Under the pieces are notes generated by a model, which did not search any database, had not been told where the DNA came from, and worked only from the letters and a program-made list of their open reading frames with translations. Both the position numbers and the translations under genes were made by a program. A stretch of DNA of 17,200 bases from Candidatus Desulfofervidaceae bacterium. GTDB lineage: Bacteria > Desulfobacterota > Desulfofervidia > Desulfofervidales > Desulfofervidaceae. Of this stretch, positions 6,463 to 13,752 are shown piece by piece; position 1 is the stretch's first letter, and each line of letters opens with the position of its first letter. The stretch covers positions 1 through 17,200 of the forward strand of contig JAGHCL010000215.1 in the NCBI GenBank assembly GCA_021160485.1, written 5' to 3'.

Positions 6463-8159
6463 GGCGAAAGCGTTTGAGCCAACCTTTCTATACTTGTCAT
6501 TAATTCTGATAATAGCACAAGTATCATTTCTCCGGTCTTACGGATTTTTACTTCTACTTTACCATCTTTTAGGTGTTTGCCCAAGGTGATTCGAATAGGA
6601 ATGCCGATTAAATCCGCATCTTTAAACTTCACTCCAGGCCGTTCGTCTCTGTCATCATAAAGCACTTCCCAATGTCTGGATAGTTCCTGATAAAGTGTTT
6701 CAGCTTTTTCTACCACCTCCTGTTTTTTTACATCCACAGGTAAAAGGTAAACTTGGAAAGGAGCAATGGGGAAGGGGAAGATAATCCCATCTTTGTCGTG
6801 ATTCTGTTCAATGGCTGCCGCCACCGTTCTACCTACACCGATACCATAACATCCCATTACGATATAACGCTCTTTTCCCTCTACATCAAGATAAGTAGCT
6901 TTAAGCTTTTCACTATACTTTGCTCCCAATTTAAAGATGTGCCCCACTTCAATGCCACGTTTAAATTCAAGCGATCCTCCACAGCGGGGGCAGGTATCTT
7001 CAGGGGTGATAAAGCGAAGGTCGGCAAACTTGCTTACTTTAAAGTCATTTAGATTTACATTGACAAAGTGATAATCTGTTTTATTAGCACCCGTCACAAA
7101 ATTGGCCATGCCCTTAATAGCGATGTCGGCGATAATGGGAATATCCAAACCGATAGGGCCGGCGAAGCCTACTTCGGCGTGTGTTAATCTTTTTACTTCC
7201 TCTGGCGGTGCCAAATAGAGTTTTTTACATCCTAGGAGATGTCCTAGTTTGATTTCATTCACTTCGTGGTCACCCCGCACGAGGATAGCGATGGGTTTGC
7301 CATCAGCCAAGTAAAGAATGGTTTTAACCAACTTTTGTGGGGGGATGCCTAAAAAAGCCGTGACTTCTTCTACCGTGTGTTTGTCAGGAGTGTGAACTTC
7401 TTCTCGCTGTTTAGGGCTTTCAGATGATGGCTTGGCTGGTTCTACCACTTCTGCCTTTTCTATATTAGCCGCATAATCACATTTCTGACAAAAGACAATC
7501 GTGTCTTCTCCTACATCAGCCAATACCATAAATTCATGGGAAAAACTTCCACCAATAGCACCGGTATCTGCCTCTACTGCCCTAAAGTCAAGACCACAGC
7601 GTGTAAAAATAGACTTATACGCCTCATACATACGCCAGTAAGTCTTTTCTGCTTCTGTGTCATCCACATCAAAGCTATAACCATCTTTCATAATAAATTC
7701 CCGTCCTCGCATGAGTCCAAAGCGTGGCCGAATCTCATCGCGAAATTTGGTTTGAATCTGATAAAGATTTAAAGGCAAATCTCTATATGAACGCACCTCT
7801 CGGCGCACCAGGTCCGTAATGACCTCTTCGTGGGTAGGACCCAGACAATAATCCCGCTCATGACGGTCTTTAAACCGCAATAGTTCTTTCCCATACTTTT
7901 CCCAGCGTCCAGAGGCCTGCCAAAGTTCAGCGGGTTGAACCATGGGCAAAAGCACTTCCTGGGCACCGGCCCGATTCATTTCTTCTCTGACAATCTTTTC
8001 TACTTTCCGTACGGCCCGCAGGCCCAAAGGTAAATATGAATAAATGCCTGAAGTAAGTTTACGAATCATACCAGCTCTCAACATTAATTTGTGACTCTCA
8101 ATTTCTGCTTCCGCCGGAGTTTCTTTAAGTGTAGGCAGAAAATACCGCGAGTAGCGCAT
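6459..8159 (-). CDS. proS: Prolyl-tRNA synthetase, bacterial type with INS editing domain
   Basis: ProRS charges tRNA-Pro. The 566-residue protein is the bacterial (ProS type 1) architecture. The class II catalytic core has motif 2 at [21 protein letters not shown] (139-159) and motif 3 at [17 protein letters not shown] (436-452), and TGS/GPTHEE elements at 36-38 and 107-112. The inserted YbaK-like cis-editing domain spans about 255-385 and retains Lys279 in the LVKTILY strand. The anticodon-binding domain follows from about 468. Cys224/Cys227 (FCQKC) and Cys390/Cys393 (CPRC) form two CxxC pairs flanking the insertion, probably a metal site. The start at 8159 is supported by GGAGG (8171-8167) 7 nt upstream. 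It overlaps rel by ATGA, so rel follows in the same operon. Confidence 0.97.
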   Translation of the reverse strand: MRYSRYFLPTLKETPAEAEIESHKLMLRAGMIRKLTSGIYSYLPLGLRAVRKVEKIVREEMNRAGAQEVLLPMVQPAELWQASGRWEKYGKELLRFKDRHERDYCLGPTHEEVITDLVRREVRSYRDLPLNLYQIQTKFRDEIRPRFGLMRGREFIMKDGYSFDVDDTEAEKTYWRMYEAYKSIFTRCGLDFRAVEADTGAIGGSFSHEFMVLADVGEDTIVFCQKCDYAANIEKAEVVEPAKPSSESPKQREEVHTPDKHTVEEVTAFLGIPPQKLVKTILYLADGKPIAILVRGDHEVNEIKLGHLLGCKKLYLAPPEEVKRLTHAEVGFAGPIGLDIPIIADIAIKGMANFVTGANKTDYHFVNVNLNDFKVSKFADLRFITPEDTCPRCGGSLEFKRGIEVGHIFKLGAKYSEKLKATYLDVEGKERYIVMGCYGIGVGRTVAAAIEQNHDKDGIIFPFPIAPFQVYLLPVDVKKQEVVEKAETLYQELSRHWEVLYDDRDERPGVKFKDADLIGIPIRITLGKHLKDGKVEVKIRKTGEMILVLLSELMTSIERLAQTLSP

Positions 8160-8198
8160 GCTTTGTCCTCCACTTGCTCTATTTTTTTCTTTTATTTC

Positions 8199-8226
8199 AC
8201 TGTATCACATGAAATTACATTTTCAA
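8199..8226 (-). promoter_or_regulatory. Promoter candidate for proS-rel, with an inverted repeat over the -10
   Basis: On the minus strand TTGAAA (8226-8221) and TACAGT (8204-8199) are 16 bp apart, each matching four of six consensus bases. They lie 40 bp upstream of the proS start codon, leaving room for the RBS. A 6-bp inverted repeat, ATTTCA (8194-8199) and TGAAAT (8210-8215), straddles the -10 and could be an operator. The prediction is weak and untested. Confidence 0.4.
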
Positions 8227-8472
8227 GTTATCTTTCACCATGAAGGTCACGAAGATTACGAAGCTTTTATTTTTATATTACAGACCTTTCTATTCCTTTT
8301 TGTAAGCGTTTAGCAGTCAGCATTTAGGCCAGTAAGCTAACTGACCAACTAATTGACTGGGCGTCCTTTCCTGTTCTTTGGGTATATAATACGCTTTAAT
8401 GTGCAGATATGTTAACGTTTAACCGCTTCTACTCATCTACACTTTTAAATGCGGCTTACTTCTTACAGAAAG
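8227..8472. other. Non-coding tract between proS promoter and the MBL-fold gene
   Basis: I find no credible protein gene, tRNA or clear terminator here. It holds a short 9-bp-period tandem repeat (8240-8266), then a degenerate stretch of repeated TTAGC/GTCAG/CTGAC words (about 8307-8360), then an AT-rich part with TATATAAT-like and GTTAACGTTTAAC words (8383-8424). The MBL-fold gene ends at 8473 with no visible hairpin-plus-T-tract. The whole tract looks like decayed repetitive extragenic DNA. Confidence 0.5.
8240..8266. repeat. Three 9-bp direct repeat units (ATGAAGGTC/ACGAAGATT/ACGAAGCTT)
   Basis: Three adjacent 9-mers share the core A(T/C)GAAG and differ mainly in their last three bases. 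Arrays of the ACGAAG type are common as scattered short elements in environmental bacterial genomes. No coding or regulatory role can be read from the sequence. Confidence 0.5.
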
Positions 8473-9297
8473 CTAGAGTTCAAATTTTAACCCTACATCC
8501 AGGAAATGACATTGTTGGGGGAAGAATGCTTTTAATTCCATGGCTGCCGTAAGCCCCGTACAATGTCCGGTAATAAGATAACTTGGTTTAAAAGCCCTTA
8601 TTGACTCCATGGTTAGGCGAAGTTGTTCTTTAGAAGCATGCCAGAGATGAAAGCCCCCGATAACAGCATATAGTCTGTCTGTACGGGCATATTCTAAGCT
8701 GTAAGTAATAGTATTAATAATACCACTATGAGCACATCCGGTGATAACAACCAATCCCTTTTGAGTTTTGATTATTAGGGCCTGATCATCCAAGATTGGA
8801 TCTGGCTTCCAGCTATTACCCTCAGCGTGAACTAAAGAAGATTCTACCCTTTCAAAGACAGTTTTTCTAGGAATTTCACCTGTGAGCCACATATTGGCTC
8901 CTATGGCTCTTGGGCCAGAAAATAAATCAAAGTCAGCACCAGCCTCTGCCAGCACCTCTTTGGAAAAAGGAATGCCGATGTTTCTAATACCGACTTCGCT
9001 TAAATGTCCCTTTTTTTCCCAAATACTAGGATGGGCAAAAATGGTAACTTTCTTTTTTATGGTTTTTAACACAGCCAAAAGGCCACCTGTATGGTCGTAA
9101 TGACCATGGCTTAAAATAATAGCACTGGCCTTTTCTAAAGGGACTCCCAATGTTCTGGCGTTTTCAACTACCAGACCTGAAGCACCGGTATCAAATAAAT
9201 AGGCGTGATTTTCTACTTCCAGCCAGAGGGATAGCCCGTGTTCTGCTTTTAGCCCTGGACGATGGACACAATTATTAACAAGAACAGTTAGCTGCAT
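8473..9297 (-). CDS. Metallo-beta-lactamase-fold hydrolase (MptN/RFA-P-synthase-annotated family)
   Basis: This 274-residue protein has the metallo-beta-lactamase fold. The dinuclear metal motif SHGHYDHTGG (63-72) gives His64, His66, Asp68 and His69; further candidate ligands are His190 (ITGCAHSG) and His245 (LITGHCTG). The GCAH and TGHC motifs with an N-terminal VLVNNCVHRPG fit the family often annotated as 7,8-dihydropterin-6-yl-methyl-4-(beta-D-ribofuranosyl)aminobenzene 5'-phosphate synthase. That name is probably over-propagated, and the substrate here is unknown; a cyclic-phosphodiesterase-like activity is equally possible. The start at 9297 is preferred, because TGAGGT precedes it and the N-terminus MQLTVLVNN begins at the first strand. 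The longer in-frame start at 9363 would run through a likely promoter. It is monocistronic and divergent from yjbQ. Confidence 0.85.
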   Translation of the reverse strand: MQLTVLVNNCVHRPGLKAEHGLSLWLEVENHAYLFDTGASGLVVENARTLGVPLEKASAIILSHGHYDHTGGLLAVLKTIKKKVTIFAHPSIWEKKGHLSEVGIRNIGIPFSKEVLAEAGADFDLFSGPRAIGANMWLTGEIPRKTVFERVESSLVHAEGNSWKPDPILDDQALIIKTQKGLVVITGCAHSGIINTITYSLEYARTDRLYAVIGGFHLWHASKEQLRLTMESIRAFKPSYLITGHCTGLTAAMELKAFFPQQCHFLDVGLKFEL

Positions 9298-9324
9298 GGA
9301 TACCTCACAATATTTTTTATAAAT

Positions 9325-9364
9325 CCTAATTTGTATACTACCACTTGCAATTACTCTTGACAAT
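9325..9364 (-). promoter_or_regulatory. Promoter candidate for the MBL-fold gene
   Basis: On the minus strand TTGTCA (about 9364-9359) is followed after 17 bp by TAGTAT, matching five and four of six consensus bases. It lies about 40 bp upstream of the preferred start codon at 9297, which supports that start over the one at 9363. Confidence 0.4.
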
Positions 9365-9381
9365 CTTTACTGATTTTACGC

Positions 9382-9410
9382 TTGAGTCAGCACAACTTTT
9401 CTGTTAAAAA
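9382..9410 (+). promoter_or_regulatory. Weak promoter candidate for the yjbQ-dxr operon
   Basis: TTGAGT (9382-9387) and TAAAAA (9405-9410) are 17 bp apart, each with about four of six consensus matches. A perfect TTGACA lies upstream at about 9357-9362 but lacks a good -10. Some promoter is expected in this divergent 141-bp gap; which one is used is uncertain. Confidence 0.3.
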
Positions 9411-9438
9411 AATCGCAAAGCCCTTGTAGGAGGCATCT

Positions 9439-9837
9439 ATGAGTGAAGTTATTTATGTAAATACCACCAAAAAAACACAATTTATTGATATTACTTCTAA
9501 AGTCAGTGAAGTTGTTCGTCAAAAAGGAATTAATGATGGTTTGTGTGTGGTGTATGTGCCTCACACTACGGCGGGAATAACAATCAACGAGAACGCAGAC
9601 CCATCTGTGCAAGAAGATATTTTGAATATTCTTAACCAGGTTGTTCCCTGGCAGGCTGACTATAAACATTTGGAAGGGAATTCTCCTGCCCATATCAAGG
9701 CCAGTATGATTGGAAGTTCAGTGACAGTTATGGTAGAAAAAGGAAGTTTAATCTTAGGTACGTGGCAGGGTATTTTTTTCTGCGAGTTTGACGGTCCCAG
9801 ACACAGGAAAGTTTTTATTAAGTGTTTAAAGGGTTAA
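9439..9837 (+). CDS. yjbQ: YjbQ/UPF0047 family protein
   Basis: This 132-residue protein is a complete member of the UPF0047 (YjbQ) family, small trimeric proteins with a conserved metal-binding site. Some members have been reported to have weak thiamine-phosphate-synthase activity, but the physiological role is not settled. Conserved blocks are PHTTAGITINENADP (41-55), with a probable metal-binding His42, then H77 and H85 (EGNSPAHIKAS) and GTWQGIFFCEFDGPRHR (107-123). The ATG at 9439 has a strong TAGGAGG (9427-9433). plsC starts 4 nt after its stop and takes its own ribosome-binding site AAAGGG (9828-9833) from the end of this gene. yjbQ is therefore the first gene of the envelope operon. 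Confidence 0.93.
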   Translation: MSEVIYVNTTKKTQFIDITSKVSEVVRQKGINDGLCVVYVPHTTAGITINENADPSVQEDILNILNQVVPWQADYKHLEGNSPAHIKASMIGSSVTVMVEKGSLILGTWQGIFFCEFDGPRHRKVFIKCLKG

Positions 9838-9841
9838 ATTA

Positions 9842-10576
9842 ATGTTACGGTTCTTCTTTGTTTTTTTATGGATAGCGGTTATCAGTTGTATACTTTATCC
9901 TCCTACTCTTATTGCTAGTCTTCTTCCTTGGACAAAGCGTCATGTTCCACATCTGTTCGCACGTGTTTGGTCAAAAGCCATCCTTTGGGTAAGTGGCGTA
10001 AAAGTAACCCTCATTGGGCTTGAAAACATTGACCCCAAAAAGCCTTATGTCTTTGCTGCCAATCATCAAAGTCAATATGACATTTTTACCCTAATGGGAT
10101 ATCTACCTGTGCAGTTCAAATGGATGGCCAAAAAAAGCCTTTTCTATATCCCTATTGTAGGTTGGGGAATGAAGGCCTGCGGTAGTATCCCTATAGATAG
10201 AGAAAATGTCAAAGAAGCCTATAAAGCCCTTTTAAAGGCGATAGAAAAAATAAAGCAGGGTTATTCCATTGTGGTTTTTCCTGAAGGCACCCGCAGTCGA
10301 GATGGCCGGATTGGGCCTTTCAAAAGTGGCGGAATTGTGTTAGCCTTACGTGCCGGTGTGCCCATTGTGCCAGTGACGATTATTGGGACGAGGCATATAT
10401 TGCCCAAAGGAGGAATGCGGGTACAACCAGGTAAAGTCATAATCGTGGTAGACAAGCCCATTGAAGTAGCTGGTTATACAGAAAGAGATAAAAATAGATT
10501 GGCCAATTTATTAAGGGCTATTGTAGTGAAAAACTATGAAAAATATGAGCCAAAACTTAGTGATAGATCCAGCTAA
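9842..10576 (+). CDS. plsC: 1-acyl-sn-glycerol-3-phosphate acyltransferase
   Basis: PlsC adds the second acyl chain to lysophosphatidate to give phosphatidate at the inner membrane face. The 244-residue protein starts with a hydrophobic segment (about 2-28) that should anchor it. The acyltransferase motifs are present: I, NHQSQYD (74-80) with the catalytic His75 and Asp80; II, the IPIDR segment (116-120); III, FPEGTRSRDG (146-155); and IV, VPIVPVTI (173-180). Its product is the substrate of CdsA two genes downstream. It lies 4 nt after yjbQ and its 3' end overlaps the start of uppS by 41 bp if uppS begins at 10536. Confidence 0.94.
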   Translation: MLRFFFVFLWIAVISCILYPPTLIASLLPWTKRHVPHLFARVWSKAILWVSGVKVTLIGLENIDPKKPYVFAANHQSQYDIFTLMGYLPVQFKWMAKKSLFYIPIVGWGMKACGSIPIDRENVKEAYKALLKAIEKIKQGYSIVVFPEGTRSRDGRIGPFKSGGIVLALRAGVPIVPVTIIGTRHILPKGGMRVQPGKVIIVVDKPIEVAGYTERDKNRLANLLRAIVVKNYEKYEPKLSDRSS

Positions 10577-11297
10577 ACTGCCGGTGCATGTGGCTATTAT
10601 TATGGATGGTAACGGGCGCTGGGCCAAACAGAGGGGGCTTCCCAGAATTGCTGGACACCAGGAGGGCACAAAGACCGCTAAAGAAATTATAGAAACGGCG
10701 AGAGAAATAGGCATAAAAGTCCTTACCCTTTATACATTTTCTTACGAAAACTGGCAAAGACCAAAGGAAGAAGTGGATTTTTTAATGCAATTGTTGGAAA
10801 ATTACCTTCGCGAAGAGCTACCCACCATGCTCAAACAGGATATCAAATTCCGGGCAAGTGGTGAATTAAGTTTATTACCTGAAAATACATATACAATGCT
10901 CCAGAAAGTTATAACTGATACCTCTCACTGCCAAAGTATGATACTCAATCTTACTTTAAGTTACGGTGGACGGCAAGAAATTCTTAATGCGGTGAAGGAA
11001 ATAGTGGACGCAGCTCTACAGGGTAAAATTACTCCCCAAGACATAAACGAAGCTTTGTTTAATCAATATCTCTGGACAAAGGGATTACCGGACCCTGATT
11101 TTATCATCAGAACGGGTGGAGAAATGCGTTTGAGTAATTTTCTCCTCTGGCAATCTGCTTATGCTGAATTTTATATTACACCTACTTTCTGGCCGGATTT
11201 CCATCGGCCTCAATTTCTGGAGGCACTGAAAGATTATGAGCGCCGAGAGCGCCGTTTTGGGAAAACTTCAGAACAGCTACTAAAAGAAAATGGATAA
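10536..11297 (+). CDS. uppS: Isoprenyl (undecaprenyl) diphosphate synthase
   Basis: UppS is the cis-prenyltransferase that extends farnesyl diphosphate to the C55 lipid carrier for peptidoglycan and other envelope polymers. It is a 253-residue protein if it starts at 10536. The signature HVAIIMDGNGRWAKQRG (18-34) carries the catalytic Asp24, LTLYTFSYENWQRP (63-76) is the next block, and IIRTGGEMRLSNFLLWQ (190-206) with FWPDF (218-222) completes the C-terminal motifs. The start is uncertain: ATG 10536, ATG 10545 and GTG 10560 are all in frame. The GTG gives MIDPAKLP, closest to family N-termini, but none has a good Shine-Dalgarno. The overlap with plsC (17-41 bp) suggests coupled translation. 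cdsA overlaps the 3' end by 8 bp. Confidence 0.95.
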   Translation: MKNMSQNLVIDPAKLPVHVAIIMDGNGRWAKQRGLPRIAGHQEGTKTAKEIIETAREIGIKVLTLYTFSYENWQRPKEEVDFLMQLLENYLREELPTMLKQDIKFRASGELSLLPENTYTMLQKVITDTSHCQSMILNLTLSYGGRQEILNAVKEIVDAALQGKITPQDINEALFNQYLWTKGLPDPDFIIRTGGEMRLSNFLLWQSAYAEFYITPTFWPDFHRPQFLEALKDYERRERRFGKTSEQLLKENG

Positions 11298-12087
11298 AAC
11301 TCACCGCAACCGTATCCTCACTGCCCTTGTGGCGTTACCAATTCTTATCTGGATTATCCTCTGGGCTCCCTTTTTTATCTTTACCTCTTTTGTTTTCCTT
11401 ATTGGCTTTTTAGCCAGCTTTGAACATTGTAGATTATGGAAGGTGCCCCATGATGGCCTTTTATTTCTCTATACACTTTTTCTCTCTCTAATCGTGCTAG
11501 TTGCTTATGCTATCAAGTCCCCTGTTTTCGGTCTCACTCTTGCTTTCTTTTTCCTGGCTATTTATTTCATCTGGGCCTATGGTTATAAACCTGAACTTGC
11601 TTCTTTTTTACCCGCCACGAGCCTTAATTTAGTCTATCCTGCCTTACTGCTAGGACATGCATTCTCTTTTTTATCTCTCCCTCAAGGGCGCTTCTTACTC
11701 CTTTGGACACTGCTTATTGTCTTTGCCAGTGACACAGGTGCCTTTTATATAGGGTGTAATTTTGGCAAACATAAGCTCTACCCGGCTGTTAGTCCCAAAA
11801 AGTCATGGGAGGGCTTAGGCGGTGCCCTTGGTGCTGCTGTTATATTAGGCGTGATTACAGCCTATTTTCTTCCTATCAGCCCTTTTAAAACTGTATTTTT
11901 GGCTTTCATGCTGGCTTTAACAGAACAAACAGGAGATTTTTTTGAATCTGTTATAAAACGCCATGTAGGGTGTAAAGATAGCGGTCAGATTTTGCCCGGA
12001 CACGGTGGATTATTAGACAGAATAGACGGAGTTCTGTTTGCTTTACCGGTGAGTTATTATTGTTGGCAATGGTTTCTGGGTAAATAA
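11290..12087 (+). CDS. cdsA: Phosphatidate cytidylyltransferase (CDP-diglyceride synthase)
   Basis: CdsA makes CDP-diacylglycerol from phosphatidate and CTP, the branch point of phospholipid synthesis. The 265-residue sequence is hydrophobic along most of its length, with roughly seven to eight membrane segments. The CDS signature at 220-246 is nearly canonical: SVIKRHVGCKDSGQILPGHGG followed by LLDRIDG, with the acidic DRxD end at 243-246. The SDTGAF motif (147-152) and SPKKSWEG (168-175) are also present. TEQTGDFFES at 211-220 stands where many homologues have a QLGDLxES sequence, a minor variation. The ATG overlaps uppS by 8 bp, so it is translationally coupled, and dxr starts one base after its stop. 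Confidence 0.96.
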   Translation: MDKTHRNRILTALVALPILIWIILWAPFFIFTSFVFLIGFLASFEHCRLWKVPHDGLLFLYTLFLSLIVLVAYAIKSPVFGLTLAFFFLAIYFIWAYGYKPELASFLPATSLNLVYPALLLGHAFSFLSLPQGRFLLLWTLLIVFASDTGAFYIGCNFGKHKLYPAVSPKKSWEGLGGALGAAVILGVITAYFLPISPFKTVFLAFMLALTEQTGDFFESVIKRHVGCKDSGQILPGHGGLLDRIDGVLFALPVSYYCWQWFLGK

Positions 12088-12088
12088 A

Positions 12089-13243
12089 ATGAAATATTTA
12101 ACTATCCTGGGTTCAACTGGTTCTATCGGTCGACAAACGCTTGAAGTAATAGCTCAATTCCCCGAAGAATTTAAGGTCATTGGCTTGGGTGCTGGAAAGA
12201 ATATTGGCCTTTTAAAAAAGCAAATTATGCAATTTAAGCCCAAAGTGGTATGTGTATTAGATAGAGAAAGGGCAGAGGCATTAAAGGGAGCCTTACCTTC
12301 AACTTTACCTCTTCAAATTCTTTATAGTCCTGAAGGCTATAGCGAAATTGCAGTTCATCCCGAAGTTACGTTGGTAGTTTCAGCAATGGTGGGTATCAGT
12401 GGGTTAAGACCCACCCTAGCTGCCCTTAAGGCAGGTAAAACTGTCGCCCTAGCAAATAAAGAAACATTAGTCGCAGGGGGGGCTATTGTAAAAGAGGCCA
12501 TTCAGAGGAAAAATCAGCTATTGCCTGTAGATAGCGAACATAGTGCTATTTTTCAATTACTGCTGGGTCAAAACCGAAACCATTTAAAAAATATTATTCT
12601 TACTGCCTCTGGTGGTCCCTTTTGGAATGCTGACCCATCGTGTTTGGCTTCCATCACCCCTGAACAAGCAGTTAAACACCCACGCTGGTCTATGGGGGCA
12701 AAAATAAGTGTTGATTCGGCTACGCTTATGAATAAGGGATTAGAAGTCATTGAAGCCATGTGGCTCTTTGAACTTAGTCTGGATAAAATTCGTATTCTCA
12801 TTCATCCTCAGAGTGTCGTCCACTCTTTGATAGAATTTGTTGACGGGGTCATCTTTGCCCACCTCAGTCAACCTGATATGCGTCTTCCTATTACTTTTGC
12901 CTTGCAGTATCCAGAAAGAACGGTCCTCCCCGTCAAACCGTTAAATCTGTGTGAGCAACCCTTATCTTTTTATCCACCTGATTTAAATCGCTTTCCCTGC
13001 TTAAGACTGGCATTAGAAGCAGCTAAGATAGGTGGAAGTGCACCTGTCGTTCTTAATGCAGCTAATGAAGTAGCAGTAGAAGCCTTCCTGGCTAGGGAGA
13101 TAGGATTTATGGCTATTCCTAACTTACTGGAAAAAATCTTGCGACTTCACCAGCCTGTAACCAATATGGATATTGAAACTATCTTTGAGCTAGACACCTG
13201 GGCAAGAAAACAGGCAAGAGAGTGGATTAAAAATAGTGTCTAA
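12089..13243 (+). CDS. dxr: 1-deoxy-D-xylulose 5-phosphate reductoisomerase
   Basis: Dxr converts DXP to MEP with NADPH, the committed step of the MEP isoprenoid pathway, and so supplies the precursors used by UppS. The 384 residues are full length. The NADPH-binding GSTGSIG is at 8-14, ALANKETLVAGG at 120-131, and the metal and substrate residues Asp148, Ser149 and Glu150 are in PVDSEHSAIFQ. The flexible loop includes TASGGPF (172-178) and HPRWSMG (197-203), and the second metal ligand region MNKGLEVIEA (214-223) is intact. LNAANEVAVEAFL (322-334) belongs to the C-terminal domain. It starts 1 nt after cdsA. rseP, which often follows dxr in Proteobacteria, is absent; the operon ends here, facing the convergent thioesterase gene. 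Confidence 0.97.
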   Translation: MKYLTILGSTGSIGRQTLEVIAQFPEEFKVIGLGAGKNIGLLKKQIMQFKPKVVCVLDRERAEALKGALPSTLPLQILYSPEGYSEIAVHPEVTLVVSAMVGISGLRPTLAALKAGKTVALANKETLVAGGAIVKEAIQRKNQLLPVDSEHSAIFQLLLGQNRNHLKNIILTASGGPFWNADPSCLASITPEQAVKHPRWSMGAKISVDSATLMNKGLEVIEAMWLFELSLDKIRILIHPQSVVHSLIEFVDGVIFAHLSQPDMRLPITFALQYPERTVLPVKPLNLCEQPLSFYPPDLNRFPCLRLALEAAKIGGSAPVVLNAANEVAVEAFLAREIGFMAIPNLLEKILRLHQPVTNMDIETIFELDTWARKQAREWIKNSV

Positions 13244-13274
13244 ATGGGTATTAAACTTGCCAGGGCAATTTTAA

Positions 13275-13739
13275 TTAATCTTTCATCCACTGCTCAACCC
13301 GGTCATCTCTTCTAAACACCGTTCCTGTAAACAGACCAACTAGTGTCCCATCAGCCCGTTTAACTTCTATCCGGTAAATGGCTGTGCGGCGACTTTTCGT
13401 TTCTTCTGTAGCGGTTGCCCTAAGTATGTCGCCTGCTTTACTCGGAGCTGGATAGTGTATTTGTGCATTAAGCGCTACCGCCACCTGACCATGGCTATTT
13501 GAAGCTACCGCGAAGGCAAAATCGGCCAGGGCATAGGTGACAGCTCCATGGGTAATGCCCACGGCATTTAACATCTTTTCTGTTACTTTCATCTCTACCA
13601 CACAACTTCCCGGTTTTACGTTTAACACCTTCATCCCAAAGTTGACCGCAATTTGGTCTTTTTTATTCATCCAGCGAGCAATTTCCCATGCTTTTTCTTC
13701 AGCCTCTTTTGGGATAATCATTTGTTTCTCGTCAGACAT
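13275..13739 (-). CDS. PaaI-type hotdog-fold thioesterase
   Basis: This 154-residue protein is a hotdog-fold acyl-CoA thioesterase of the PaaI/DUF4442-like group. The conserved segment NAVGITHGAVTYALADFAFA (58-77) contains the HGG-like HGA and the Asp73 expected to act in catalysis. NAQIHYPAPSKAGD (91-104) is the family's second conserved strand region. PaaI enzymes hydrolyse aromatic or medium-chain acyl-CoAs; the substrate here is not readable. The start at 13739 is chosen because GGAGG lies 5 nt upstream; the in-frame ATG at 13751 contains that same RBS and would use a much poorer one. It follows the helicase gene by 13 nt on the minus strand and is probably co-transcribed with it, although a functional link is not obvious. 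Confidence 0.9.
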   Translation of the reverse strand: MSDEKQMIIPKEAEEKAWEIARWMNKKDQIAVNFGMKVLNVKPGSCVVEMKVTEKMLNAVGITHGAVTYALADFAFAVASNSHGQVAVALNAQIHYPAPSKAGDILRATATEETKSRRTAIYRIEVKRADGTLVGLFTGTVFRRDDRVEQWMKD

Positions 13740-13752
13740 TGTTTCCTCCATT

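Noticed and set aside
9376..9693. 105-codon minus-strand frame opposite yjbQ
   Set aside because: It mirrors a conserved coding gene with a strong RBS, has no RBS itself and encodes no recognisable motif; likewise the long frames antisense or out of frame within rel and proS.
13257..13272. TTGC-CAGG-GCAA hairpin followed by TTTT between dxr and the thioesterase gene as a terminator
   Set aside because: The stem is only 4 bp with a short T-run; it may contribute to termination but is too weak to call.
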